Positions 8,880-16,715 are shown, numbered from the stretch's first letter. The stretch is DNA of 64,000 nucleotides from Brachybacterium endophyticum (GCF_003130585.1 NZ_QFKX01000005.1:186001-250000); one strand, 5' to 3'. Program-made: numbers and translations. The notes: generated by a model from the sequence alone, not told the origin.

Positions 8880-9664
8880 CGCACGGCCTCCTCCCGCCAG
8901 GAACGCAGCCCGGCGACGATGACGATGGCGCTGATCAGCAGCAGGAGGGACAGGGCCAGGGCGGAGTCCTGGCTCACGCCCACCCCGTTGTAGGCGGTGT
9001 AGATCGCCAGCGGCATGGTGCGGGTGATGCCCTGCGAATTACCGGCGAACAGGGCTGTCGCGCCGAACTCGCCCATGGCGCGGGCGAAGGCGAGCACCGT
9101 CCCGGCCACCAGCCCGGGCGCCACCAGCGGCAGCGTCACTCGGGTCAGCACCCTCCAGCGGTTCGCCCCGAGCGAGGCCGCTACCCACTCGTGCCCCTGC
9201 CCGGACGTGCGCAGCACCCCCTCGAGAGTGATGACCAGGAAGGGCATCGCGACGAACGTCTGGGCGACCACGACACCCGCCGTCGTGTACGGCAGGGACA
9301 GCCCGGTGGCCTCGAAGATCGGTCTTCCCACCACGCCGGAGCGCCCCAGCAGCGAGAGCAGCGCGAGGCCGCCCACCATGGGCGGCAGCACCAGCGGCAC
9401 CATCACCGCCGCCCGCAACACCGCGGCCAGGCGTGCGGAGGCCCGCGCTATGACGAGTGCCAGAGGGAAGCCGAGGACCAGACAGGCGAGCGTCGAGCAG
9501 GCCGCCGTCAACAGCGACAGCCACAGTGCCTGCAGCGTCGTCGGCGAGAGCAGGTCCTCCCCGAGCGTGGACCAGCGCACGCGGGTGAGCATCCCCGCGA
9601 GCGGCAGCACGAGCACGGCCAGGCCCGCTACGGCGATGCCCCGCAGCCAGACCGGTGTGCTCAC
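8876..9664 (-). CDS. modB: Molybdate ABC transporter permease ModB
   Basis: A 262-residue integral membrane permease with about six hydrophobic helices and the permease EAA-like loop (EWVAASLGANRWRVLTRVTLP), followed by FARAMGEFGATALFAGN, a sequence typical of ModB. The start is GTG at 9664, overlapping the modA stop as GTGA. It forms the channel across the cytoplasmic membrane for molybdate delivered by ModA. Confidence 0.95.
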   Translation of the reverse strand: MSTPVWLRGIAVAGLAVLVLPLAGMLTRVRWSTLGEDLLSPTTLQALWLSLLTAACSTLACLVLGFPLALVIARASARLAAVLRAAVMVPLVLPPMVGGLALLSLLGRSGVVGRPIFEATGLSLPYTTAGVVVAQTFVAMPFLVITLEGVLRTSGQGHEWVAASLGANRWRVLTRVTLPLVAPGLVAGTVLAFARAMGEFGATALFAGNSQGITRTMPLAIYTAYNGVGVSQDSALALSLLLLISAIVIVAGLRSWREEAVR

Positions 9665-10482
9665 GGCGCGCCGAAGCCTGCGTCGTGCAGGACCTTCTGG
9701 CCGTCGTCCGAGAGCAGGAACTTCTCGAAGACCTTCCCGCCCTCGGCGTGCTTCGCTTTCGTCGGGACCGCGACCGGGTACTTGTTGACCGCCTGCTTCG
9801 ACTCGGGGAACTCGACGCCCTCGAGCTTGTCGCCCGCGGCCTTGATGTCGGTGGTGTAGACCAGGCCGGCGTCCGCCTCGCCCTGCGAGACCCGGTTGAC
9901 CACGCTGGTCACGTTCGTCTCCTCGCTGACAGGCTTCAGCGTGGTGCCGGTGGCCTTCTCGACGGTGTCGGTCGCCTGACCGCACGGGACCTCGGAGGCG
10001 CAGGTGACGAGCGAGGTCCCCGTGGCGGTGAGGTCGTCGAAGGAGGTGATCTTCTTCGGGTTGCCGGGAGCGACGGCGATCTCGAGCGTGTTGGTCGCGA
10101 AGATCTCCGACGAGTCGGTGATCCCCGCCTTCGTCAGCGGATCGAGACTCGCCTCGGAGGCGAAGGCGAGCACGTCGACGTCGGCGCCGTCGATCGCCTG
10201 GGTCGCGAGGGCCTGCGAGCCGTCGTAGTCGATGGGGGCGATGTCGTACTCGGGGTGGGCCGTGGTGAAGGCCTTCGCGACGTCGTCGAGAGGGCCCTGG
10301 AGCGATGCGGCCGCGAAGATCGTGATGGTCTGCTTCACGTCCTCCGTGCCGGCATCGGATCCCTTCGAACCCTCGGAGCTGCCCCCGGAGCAGCCCGCGA
10401 GGGCGAAGGCCGACACGGTCAGCACGGCCCCGAGCGTGCGCAGACGGGTGACGATGCGAGGCGATGCGGATGTGCTGAGCAT
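9661..10482 (-). CDS. modA: Molybdate-binding lipoprotein ModA
   Basis: A 273-residue periplasmic-type binding protein. The first 31 residues are a lipoprotein signal peptide with a FALAGC lipobox, so Cys31 should carry the lipid. The mature part begins with a Ser/Gly-rich linker, then TITIFAAASL, the usual ModA opening that supplies oxyanion-binding serines. AAGGA lies upstream of the ATG at 10482. It starts 23 bp after the mop gene and is the second gene of the molybdate operon. Confidence 0.95.
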   Translation of the reverse strand: MLSTSASPRIVTRLRTLGAVLTVSAFALAGCSGGSSEGSKGSDAGTEDVKQTITIFAAASLQGPLDDVAKAFTTAHPEYDIAPIDYDGSQALATQAIDGADVDVLAFASEASLDPLTKAGITDSSEIFATNTLEIAVAPGNPKKITSFDDLTATGTSLVTCASEVPCGQATDTVEKATGTTLKPVSEETNVTSVVNRVSQGEADAGLVYTTDIKAAGDKLEGVEFPESKQAVNKYPVAVPTKAKHAEGGKVFEKFLLSDDGQKVLHDAGFGAP

Positions 10483-10505
10483 GAGGAGTCCTTCGGGATG
10501 GGGGA

Positions 10506-10907
10506 TCAGGAAGTGGCCGACGGCGTCTCGACGATCACCGTGGTGGCCTTGACGACGGCGGTGGCGAGGGATCCGACCTCGAGACCGAGCTCGTCCGCAG
10601 CCTCGGAGGACATCAGGGAGACCACGCGGTGCGGGCCGCACTGCATCTCGACCTTCGCCATCACGGTGTCGCGGGTGATCCCGGTGACGATGCCGACGAA
10701 GCGGTTGCGGGCGGAGGACCCCCGTCGCACGGGGTCGGTCTGGCCGTTGCCGGAGGCCAGGCGGCGGGCGAGGTCGGCACCCTCGACGACGGTGCGTCCC
10801 GACTCGTCCCGGCTGGAGGGGAGTGATCCGGCATCGATCCAGCGCCGCACCGTGTCGTCGCTGACGCCCAGCAGCGGAGCCGCCTCGCTCACGCGGAATG
10901 TGGTCAT
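10506..10907 (-). CDS. HTH-TOBE molybdenum-pterin binding protein, likely molybdate-responsive regulator
   Basis: A 133-residue protein with two parts. Residues 1-50 (FRVSEAAPLLGVSDDTVRRWIDAG) are an excisionase/MerR-like helix-turn-helix. Residues 66-128 are one TOBE/Mop domain (NRFVGIVTGITRDTVMAKVEM), which binds molybdate or tungstate in oligomers. The family is often called a molybdopterin-binding protein, but the DNA-binding half suggests a molybdate sensor that acts on DNA. It heads the modABC-fdhD operon and is divergent from moeZ. A paired inverted motif at 10929-10971 lies just upstream and is the obvious target. Confidence 0.88.
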   Translation of the reverse strand: MTTFRVSEAAPLLGVSDDTVRRWIDAGSLPSSRDESGRTVVEGADLARRLASGNGQTDPVRRGSSARNRFVGIVTGITRDTVMAKVEMQCGPHRVVSLMSSEAADELGLEVGSLATAVVKATTVIVETPSATS

Positions 10908-10928
10908 GGCCCTAGTACACCACTGGAG

Positions 10929-10971
10929 CCGCATCTGCGCGCTCCCAGGGAGTCACGAGCCGCAGATGCGG
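10929..10971. promoter_or_regulatory. Paired operator between divergent molybdenum operons
   Basis: Arms CCGCATCTGCG (10929-10939) and CGCAGATGCGG (10961-10971) are perfect inverted copies. Each arm is also a near-palindrome, CGCA-NN-TGCG, and the two centres are 31 bp apart, close to three helical turns. The element sits between the mop start (10907) and the moeZ -10 box (10988), so one bound regulator could control both operons. Confidence 0.7.
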
Positions 10972-10987
10972 GTGGGTGCGGCGAGAC

Positions 10988-10993
10988 TACGAT
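10988..10993 (+). promoter_or_regulatory. -10 element, leaderless start of moeZ
   Basis: TACGAT ends 6 bp before the ATG at 11000 and 17 bp after the right arm of the paired operator, so a protein bound there would cover the -35 region. Confidence 0.6.
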
Positions 10994-10999
10994 GGATTC

Positions 11000-12070
11000 A
11001 TGCCTCTGCCGCCGCTCCTGGACCCCGTGGACGCGCTCCCTCCCGGTGAGGCGGAGCGGGCGTCGCGACAGCTGCGTCTACCCGAGATCGGCGAGGTGGG
11101 GCAGCGGCGGCTCGCCGCCGCGAGGATCGCGGTGGTCGGCGCCGGCGGACTGGGATCCCCGGTCCTGCAATACCTCGCCTCGGCCGGCGTCGGTCGACTC
11201 GGCATCATCGACTTCGACCGTGTCGAGTCCACCAACCTCCAGCGCCAGGTCCTGTTCGGGGTGGAGGACGTCGGTCGCCCCAAGGCCGAGGTCGCGGTCG
11301 CACGACTCGCAGGTCTCTCCCCGCACACGGATCTGCGCCCGCACCTCACCCGGCTCGATCCCACGACCGCCCCGGATCTCCTCGCCGACTACGACCTCGT
11401 GATCGACGGGACGGACACCTTCGCCACGCGCTACGCCATCGCGGATGCCTGCGAGGCCCTCGGGATCCCGCTGGTGTGGGGCTCGGTGCTGCGCTTCGAC
11501 GCCCAGGCCACGGTCTTCTGGTCCGCGCCGACCGCCGGCCCGGCCATCACGCTGCGCGACGTCTTCCCCTCCGCTCCGGATCCGGCGCTCGTGCCCAGCT
11601 GCGCCGAAGCGGGCGTGATCGGTGCGCTGTGCGGACAGCTCGGTGCGATCCTCGCGATGGAGGCCATCAAGCTGATCTGCGGGATCGGTGACTCGCTGCT
11701 GGGCCGGATGCTCGTGCTCGATGCGCTCGGCGCCCGCACGCGGGAGGTGCCCCTGACGGCCGCGGAGCGCAGCCGCCCGATCCCGCGGGTCGATGTCGCC
11801 GCGGCCGAGCGCGAGGGCGCCCTGTTCCTGGACGTGCGCGAGGACGCCGAGGTCACCTCCGGGATGCTGCCCGGTGCCCTGCACATCCCGCTCGCCCGGG
11901 TGCTCACCGACCCCGCTCAGGTCCCCGTGGATCGGTCGGTGGTCGTCTACTGCCAGCGGGGTCCGCGCTCACGCGTCGCGGCGCACGCCCTGGCCGCAGC
12001 ACACCCTCGGGCCGACATCCGCGTCCTGGCCGGAGGCTACGGCGACGTCACCCCGGTCGGGGCCTCATGA
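11000..12070 (+). CDS. moeZ: MoeZ-type adenylyltransferase/sulfurtransferase (ThiF + rhodanese)
   Basis: A 356-residue fusion. Residues 20-250 are a ThiF/MoeB domain with the nucleotide loop VVGAGGLGSP at 45-54, DFDRVESTNLQRQ at 71-83 and the conserved Cys201 in PSCAEAG. Residues 270-356 are a rhodanese domain with active-site Cys318 in VYCQRGPRS. It adenylates the C-terminal glycine of MoaD and then adds sulfur. The first zinc CxxC of E. coli MoeB is absent (AITLRDVFP there), as in other actinobacterial MoeZ proteins I recall. A GTG at 10976 in frame is an alternative, less likely start. Confidence 0.93.
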   Translation: MPLPPLLDPVDALPPGEAERASRQLRLPEIGEVGQRRLAAARIAVVGAGGLGSPVLQYLASAGVGRLGIIDFDRVESTNLQRQVLFGVEDVGRPKAEVAVARLAGLSPHTDLRPHLTRLDPTTAPDLLADYDLVIDGTDTFATRYAIADACEALGIPLVWGSVLRFDAQATVFWSAPTAGPAITLRDVFPSAPDPALVPSCAEAGVIGALCGQLGAILAMEAIKLICGIGDSLLGRMLVLDALGARTREVPLTAAERSRPIPRVDVAAAEREGALFLDVREDAEVTSGMLPGALHIPLARVLTDPAQVPVDRSVVVYCQRGPRSRVAAHALAAAHPRADIRVLAGGYGDVTPVGAS

Positions 12071-13290
12071 TCCCCTGGGAGCAGCACCGCGCCCGCCTGG
12101 TCGACGCCGTACGGCGCCTCCCTGCCGACCAGGTCGACCTCGCCGCCGCGCGCGGTCTCGTCACCGCTGAGGAGGTGCGCACCCGGCACCCCGTGCCGCT
12201 GTTCGACAACTCGGCCATGGACGGGTTCGCGGTCCGCGCCGAGGACGCCGGCGAGGGCGCGCGGCTGCGCGTCACCGCCGACGTCCCGGCCGGCAGCTCC
12301 GAGGACCCGCCCGTCGGCCCCGGTGAGGCGGTACGGATCATGACCGGCGCGCCGACGCCGACCACGGCCGATGCGATCGTCCCCATCGAGGACGTCGAGC
12401 TCGAGGACGCCCCCGACACCCACGGCCGGCACACCCCGGACGCCCCGCCGGCCTGGATCACCGTGCGCAGGACTCCCCGACCCTCGGCACACATCCGCCG
12501 CGAGGGCGAGGACACCCCCTTCGGGGACGTCGCCGTGGCGGAGGGCGTCGAGCTCACGCCGTGGCGGCTCGCGGCGGTGGCGTCGGCCGGGTACTCGCGG
12601 GTAGCCGTGGTGCGCCGACCCCGGGTCGCCGTGCTCTCGACCGGGTCCGAGCTGGTCGCACCCGGCGAGCCGCTCGGTCGCGGGCAGATCCCGGAGTCCA
12701 ACTCCGTCCTGCTGGCTGCGGCCCTCGAGGCCGACGGATTCGAGGTGGCCGAGGTGAGCTGGTGGCGTGACGAGGACGGTGACGAGCTGGCCCGTCACGT
12801 CGAGGCTCTCGAGGCCGATGCCGCGATCGTCAGCGGTGGGGCGAGCGTCGGTGCCTTCGACGTCGCCAAGCACGCGCTCGGCCCGCTGGGTGTGCGCTTC
12901 GAGAAGGTCGGCATCCAGCCCGGCAAGCCCCAGGGGTTCGGACTCGTGGACGGGGTGACGCCCGTGTTCTGCCTGCCGGGGAATCCCGTGGCGGTCGCCG
13001 TCTCCTACGAGATGTTCGTGCGCCCGGCGCTGCGTGCCCTCGCGGGCCACCACGATCTGCTGCGGCCGGTCGTCACCCGTCGTGCCCGCAGCTCCTGGCG
13101 CTGCCCGGTGGGGCGCGCCCAGGCGCTCCCGGCCATCATGGACGAGCACACCGTCGCGCCCGCCAGTGCGGGTGGCAGCGGCTCGCACCTGGTGGTCTCC
13201 CTCGCGGCCGCCGAGCATCTGGCGCTCGTTCCCGCCGCCACCGACCGAGTCGACGAAGGAGACGAGATCGACGTCATGGTGCTCTCATGA
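12067..13290 (+). CDS. moeA: Molybdopterin molybdenumtransferase MoeA
   Basis: A 407-residue MoeA that inserts molybdate into adenylated molybdopterin. It shows the FDNSAMDGFAV motif near residue 45, GEAVRIMTGAPTP, then the MoCF-binding domain with STGSEL, SGGASVGAFD (usually SGGVSVG) and KPGKP/PGNPVA-type loops. An insert of about 15 polar residues lies after VPIEDVEL. The ATG overlaps the moeZ stop (ATGA) and its own stop overlaps moaC in the same way, so the operon is tightly coupled. Confidence 0.95.
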   Translation: MIPWEQHRARLVDAVRRLPADQVDLAAARGLVTAEEVRTRHPVPLFDNSAMDGFAVRAEDAGEGARLRVTADVPAGSSEDPPVGPGEAVRIMTGAPTPTTADAIVPIEDVELEDAPDTHGRHTPDAPPAWITVRRTPRPSAHIRREGEDTPFGDVAVAEGVELTPWRLAAVASAGYSRVAVVRRPRVAVLSTGSELVAPGEPLGRGQIPESNSVLLAAALEADGFEVAEVSWWRDEDGDELARHVEALEADAAIVSGGASVGAFDVAKHALGPLGVRFEKVGIQPGKPQGFGLVDGVTPVFCLPGNPVAVAVSYEMFVRPALRALAGHHDLLRPVVTRRARSSWRCPVGRAQALPAIMDEHTVAPASAGGSGSHLVVSLAAAEHLALVPAATDRVDEGDEIDVMVLS

Positions 13291-13817
13291 ACCACAGCGA
13301 CCCCCGGGATCGCAGTTCCCTTCAGCCGGAGGACTCCGCATCCCAGCCGTTCACCCACCTCGACGAGGACGGCCGCGCCCGCATGGTCGACGTCACCGAG
13401 AAGACGCCCACCGTGCGCAGCGCGACAGCGCGAGGGGTGGTCACCTGCACGCCGGAGATCGTGTCCGCCCTGCGCGACGGGACGGTCCCCAAGGGGGACG
13501 TGCTCGCCGTGGCGCGGATCGCCGGGATCCAGGCCGCCAAGCGCACACCCGAGCTGCTGCCGTTGGCCCATGTGATCGGTGTGCACGGAGCGGTCCTCGA
13601 CGCGGAGATCACCGAGGGCGGGGTCGAGCTGCGGGCGACCGTGCGCACGGCAGACCGTACGGGGGTGGAGATGGAGGCCCTGACGGCCGTCTCCGTCGCT
13701 GCGCTGGCCGTCGTCGACATGGTGAAAGGCCTGGACAAGTCCGTGGCGATCGACCGCATCGAACTGGTGGAGAAGACCGGCGGCAAGAGCGGCAGGTGGC
13801 GGCGGGCCGAGAGCTGA
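13287..13817 (+). CDS. moaC: Cyclic pyranopterin monophosphate synthase MoaC
   Basis: A 176-residue MoaC. It converts the MoaA product into cyclic pyranopterin monophosphate, the first stable cofactor precursor. The signature GVEMEALTAVSVAALAVVDMVK is present at about 126-147, including the Asp and Lys of DMxK. In the usual LCHP block this protein has LAHV, keeping the His but not the Cys or Pro. The first 30 residues are polar and probably disordered. Confidence 0.94.
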   Translation: MNHSDPRDRSSLQPEDSASQPFTHLDEDGRARMVDVTEKTPTVRSATARGVVTCTPEIVSALRDGTVPKGDVLAVARIAGIQAAKRTPELLPLAHVIGVHGAVLDAEITEGGVELRATVRTADRTGVEMEALTAVSVAALAVVDMVKGLDKSVAIDRIELVEKTGGKSGRWRRAES

Positions 13818-13882
13818 GGGACCCTGCCGCAGCGCCCCTCCCACACCTGGAATGATGGACGAGCCCGCGCCCGGACGGGGCC

Positions 13883-13924
13883 GTTCGTCATCCACCGTTC
13901 GTCATCGAACGTTCGTCACCGAGC
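13883..13924 (+). repeat. Three 14-bp direct repeats upstream of DUF6457 gene
   Basis: Units starting GTTCGTCATC, GTTCGTCATC and GTTCGTCACC begin at 13883, 13897 and 13911, exactly 14 bp apart, in the 119-bp gap after moaC. The last unit runs up to the AGGAG of the next gene. They could be repeated protein-binding sites or a slippage product. Confidence 0.75.
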
Positions 13925-13936
13925 AGAGGAGATCCC

Positions 13937-14245
13937 ATGCCCCGCGAGACACCTCCCGAGGTCGACGACTGGATCGAGCGGCTCGCGCCCGCCCTGGACC
14001 TCGATCCCCAAGATGTCGCCACGAACCGGCTGCTGGGACTGACCGGCCAGGTCGCCCACGGCGTCACCCGCCCCGCAGGCCCTGTGACCACCTACCTGCT
14101 GGGACTGGCGGTGGCGAGCGGCCGGGACCTCGAGGACGCGGCCGGCGTCGTCACCACGCAGCTGGCCGCCTGGAAGGACGAGCACCCCGCCGAGGGTGAC
14201 GAGACCGACGGCATTCGGCCCGGCCCGGAGGGCAGCCGGTCATGA
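13937..14245 (+). CDS. DUF6457 domain protein of the molybdopterin operon
   Basis: A 102-residue, mostly helical protein with WIERLAPALDLDPQDV, a GLTGQVAHGVTRPAGPVTTYLLGLA core and a polar tail. I recognise it as DUF6457, a small domain found in actinobacterial molybdopterin loci and sometimes fused to MobA-like proteins. No catalytic motif is visible. AGGAG lies 6 bp before the ATG. Its stop overlaps the moaD start (ATGA), so it is made together with MoaD; an accessory role in cofactor assembly is inferred only from position. Confidence 0.85.
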   Translation: MPRETPPEVDDWIERLAPALDLDPQDVATNRLLGLTGQVAHGVTRPAGPVTTYLLGLAVASGRDLEDAAGVVTTQLAAWKDEHPAEGDETDGIRPGPEGSRS

Positions 14246-14481
14246 GGGTGCGCCTGTTCGCGGGCGCCGCCGACGCCGCCGGGACCGAGGAGACACAGCT
14301 GACGGGCCCGATGGAGCTCGGCGAGCTGCGCCGCCGTCTGGAGGAGAGCCACGGACCGGAGTTCGCGCGCGTGCTCGGCCTGTGCTCCCTGCTCGTGGAC
14401 GGCACCCGCACCGACCAGGACGCAGCGGTCATCGGCGAGGACGCCACGGTCGACGTGTTGCCACCCTTCGCGGGCGGCTGA
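14242..14481 (+). CDS. moaD: Molybdopterin synthase sulfur-carrier subunit MoaD
   Basis: A 79-residue ubiquitin-fold protein ending in Gly-Gly (VLPPFAGG). The terminal glycine is adenylated and thiocarboxylated by MoeZ, and the sulfur is then given to the pterin by the MoaD-MoaE complex. MRVRLFAGAADAAGT is a typical MoaD opening. It is the last gene of the rightward moe/moa unit and faces moaA with a 76-bp gap. Confidence 0.93.
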   Translation: MRVRLFAGAADAAGTEETQLTGPMELGELRRRLEESHGPEFARVLGLCSLLVDGTRTDQDAAVIGEDATVDVLPPFAGG

Positions 14482-14557
14482 TCCGAGCAGCTTGCCCCCG
14501 CCGGACGCTGTCGAAGCCGGTCGAGCCGAGATGCTCGAGTCGCAGCAGGCCCGGATC

Positions 14558-15667
14558 TCAGCCCCCGATCGCGGACATCGGCCGGTCCGGCTGCAGGAAA
14601 CCGGGGTCGTCGATCCCGTGCCCGGGGCGCTTGGCCCCGATGCTCGCGCGGATCATCCACGCCACGTCCTCGTCCGAACCGCCGGAACGCAGAAGCGTGA
14701 GGAGATCCGACTCCTCCCGCGCGAACAGGCAGTTGCGCAGCTGGCCGTCGGCCGTGAGCCGCACCCGGTCGCAGGCACCGCAGAAGGGTGCCGTCACCGA
14801 GGCGATGACGCCGACGGTCGCGTCGGTGCCCTCGACCGCGAACACCTCGGCGGGGCTGGATCCGCGGTCGCCGACGGGAGTGAGCGTGAACTGCTCGGAG
14901 AGCTTCTCGAGGATCTCCTCGCCGTCGACCATCGTGTGACGCGACCAGACGTGACCCGCGTCCAGCGGCATCTGCTCGATGAAGCGCAACTCGGCCTCCT
15001 GGTCGATGGCGAAGCGCAGCAGGTCGCAGAACTCGTCGTCGTTGACCTCACGCATCGCGACCGCATTGATCTTCAGCGGACGCAGTCCCGACTCACGCGC
15101 GGCGGCGATGCCCTTCTGCACGGCGGAGAAGCGCTCGCGCCGGGTCAGGGTCGTGAAGCGCTCGGGGTCGACCGTGTCCAGGCTGATGTTCAGCCGTGCG
15201 AGCCCCGCATCCTGCAGATCCTCCATGACGCGGTCCAGACGGATCGCGTTGGTCGTCATCGAGATCTCCAGCGGACCCTGCGGGCCCTCGATCGCGTGGA
15301 GACGGCGTACCACCTCGACGATGTCCGGCCTCAGCAGCGGCTCCCCGCCGGTCAGCCGCACCTCGACGATGCCGAGCCGGGCGAGGACCCGGGCGACCCG
15401 CTCGATCTCGTCGGTGGTCAGGACGTTCTCCTTGGCCAGCCACGGCAGGCCCTCGGCGGGCATGCAGTAGGTGCAGCGCAGGTTGCACTTGTCGGTCAGC
15501 GACACCCGCAGATCCCGGTGAACGCGCCCGAAGCTGTCCACCAGCGGGCCGTCCCAGACGTCGTCGGACGCGGGGGGCCTCGTCGGGGCCGACGGGGAAT
15601 CGGCCGTGCGCACCCGGACGGTCGGGGTGGGCAGCGCGACGGGCGTGGGGTGGACGGCGGTGCTCAT
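14558..15667 (-). CDS. moaA: GTP 3',8-cyclase MoaA (radical SAM)
   Basis: A 369-residue radical SAM enzyme that rearranges GTP in the first step of molybdenum cofactor synthesis. The N-terminal iron-sulfur motif CNLRCTYC is at 61-68, and the second cluster is bound by CGAC and a later Cys in RNCLF. The protein ends in Gly-Gly, needed in MoaA for the C-terminal tail that enters the active site. About 40 extra N-terminal residues rich in Pro and Thr precede the conserved DSFGR. The ATG at 15667 overlaps the moaE stop (ATGA). Confidence 0.96.
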   Translation of the reverse strand: MSTAVHPTPVALPTPTVRVRTADSPSAPTRPPASDDVWDGPLVDSFGRVHRDLRVSLTDKCNLRCTYCMPAEGLPWLAKENVLTTDEIERVARVLARLGIVEVRLTGGEPLLRPDIVEVVRRLHAIEGPQGPLEISMTTNAIRLDRVMEDLQDAGLARLNISLDTVDPERFTTLTRRERFSAVQKGIAAARESGLRPLKINAVAMREVNDDEFCDLLRFAIDQEAELRFIEQMPLDAGHVWSRHTMVDGEEILEKLSEQFTLTPVGDRGSSPAEVFAVEGTDATVGVIASVTAPFCGACDRVRLTADGQLRNCLFAREESDLLTLLRSGGSDEDVAWMIRASIGAKRPGHGIDDPGFLQPDRPMSAIGG

Positions 15668-16104
15668 GCGCTCGCTCCTGGTGCGAGGGAACCCAGGCCG
15701 ATCCACTCGGCGGTGCCGTCGGCCTCGACCTGGCGCTTCCACACCGGCAGGCGCTCCTTGACGCGCTCGACGACCTCGCGGGAGATCGTGAAGGCGGCGT
15801 CACGGTGGCGGCTCGAGACGGCGGCCACGATCGCGGTCTCGCCGACGGCGAGGAAGCCGATGCGATGGGAGACGGCGATGCGCACGTCCGGGGCGTCGCA
15901 GGTCGCCGCGATCTGACCCAGCAGGCGCTCGGCATCGGGGTGGGCGGAGTAGTCCAGCCGCTCGACGGTGCCGCCGGCTTCCGGGTCGTTGTCGCGCACC
16001 GTGCCCACGAACACGGCCGTCGCTCCGGCGTGAGGAGAGGCGACGGCATCGAGGTGCGCCGAGATGTCCAGCGGCGCGTCGGTCAGCGCGGCGGAGATGA
16101 TCAC
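15664..16104 (-). CDS. moaE: Molybdopterin synthase catalytic subunit MoaE
   Basis: A 146-residue MoaE, which transfers two sulfurs from MoaD to the pterin. It has ATAVFVGTVRD near the N-terminus, the SHRIGFLAVGE strand and the ERLPVWKRQ active-site segment with its lysines. The start is GTG at 16104, overlapping the mog stop as GTGA; its own stop overlaps moaA. MoaE and MoaD are thus in separate, convergent units. Confidence 0.94.
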   Translation of the reverse strand: MIISAALTDAPLDISAHLDAVASPHAGATAVFVGTVRDNDPEAGGTVERLDYSAHPDAERLLGQIAATCDAPDVRIAVSHRIGFLAVGETAIVAAVSSRHRDAAFTISREVVERVKERLPVWKRQVEADGTAEWIGLGSLAPGASA

Positions 16105-16586
16105 CGGTGATCGCCTCCCCGCACCTGGTCGGCGACGTGGGAGGCGACGGCGAGGATCACGGGCATGCCGTCCTGCACGGCGCCGGGGGAACCCGCCACG
16201 TTCACGATCAGGCTGCGACCGCGGACCCCCGCGACGCCGCGAGAGAGCATCGAGGCGGGCAGCTGATCCGCGACCATCGCTCGCAGACGCTCCGCGATCC
16301 CCGGGACCTCGCGGTCCAGCAGCTGGAGGGTCGCCTCGGGGGTGACGTCCCGCGGGCCGAGGCCCGTCCCGCCGCTCGTGACGATCAGGGCGTCGCCGCG
16401 CTCGGCAGCGGTGAGGATGGCGGTGGTGATCGCCTGGGCCTCGTCGGGAACGACGACGGCGGTCACCGACCAGCCGTCCTGCTCGAGCAGACGTGCACCG
16501 ATCGGGCCCGAACGATCCTCTCGTGACCCCTCCGCGCTGCGGTCGGACACGGTGATCATCGCTGCTGATCGCTCCGCGTGCTCCAT
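16101..16586 (-). CDS. mog: Molybdopterin adenylyltransferase, MogA/MoaB family
   Basis: About 161 residues of the MoCF-biosynthesis fold: TSGGTGLGPRDVTPEAT (substrate loop) and VAGSPGAVQDGM. The enzyme adenylates molybdopterin before MoeA inserts the metal. It heads the mog-moaE-moaA unit. A TACGAT box ends 7 bp before the ATG at 16586, suggesting a leaderless start; an in-frame ATG at 16595 lies within that box. It is divergent from the clpP pair. Confidence 0.92.
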   Translation of the reverse strand: MEHAERSAAMITVSDRSAEGSREDRSGPIGARLLEQDGWSVTAVVVPDEAQAITTAILTAAERGDALIVTSGGTGLGPRDVTPEATLQLLDREVPGIAERLRAMVADQLPASMLSRGVAGVRGRSLIVNVAGSPGAVQDGMPVILAVASHVADQVRGGDHR

Positions 16587-16593
16587 GCCTTCC

Positions 16594-16599
16594 ATCGTA
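16594..16599 (-). promoter_or_regulatory. -10 element, leaderless start of mog
   Basis: TACGAT on the minus strand, 7 bp before the ATG at 16586; the same hexamer as at moeZ. Confidence 0.55.
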
Positions 16600-16632
16600 G
16601 TGGCGCGGCGTGCGTCGGTGGGAAGAGGCGAT

Positions 16633-16651
16633 CGCGCCGCTCAGCTGCGCG
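16633..16651. promoter_or_regulatory. Imperfect palindrome between mog and clpP
   Basis: Arms CGCGCCGCT and AGCTGCGCG flank a single C with one mismatched pair. The left arm differs at one base, and the right arm at two, from the palindrome at 18683-18703 in front of the ClgR/PopR-like gene, but the spacer is 1 bp instead of 3. It could be the site through which that regulator acts on clpP. Confidence 0.4.
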
Positions 16652-16715
16652 CCCGGGTCGCGAAGCCGCCGCGGTGGGCACCGCTGTCGACGCCGACGAG
16701 GGCTCCGCCGAGGGC

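Noticed and set aside
13883-13924. Short CRISPR-like array
   Set aside because: Units are 14 bp with almost no spacer, only three copies, and no cas genes are near.
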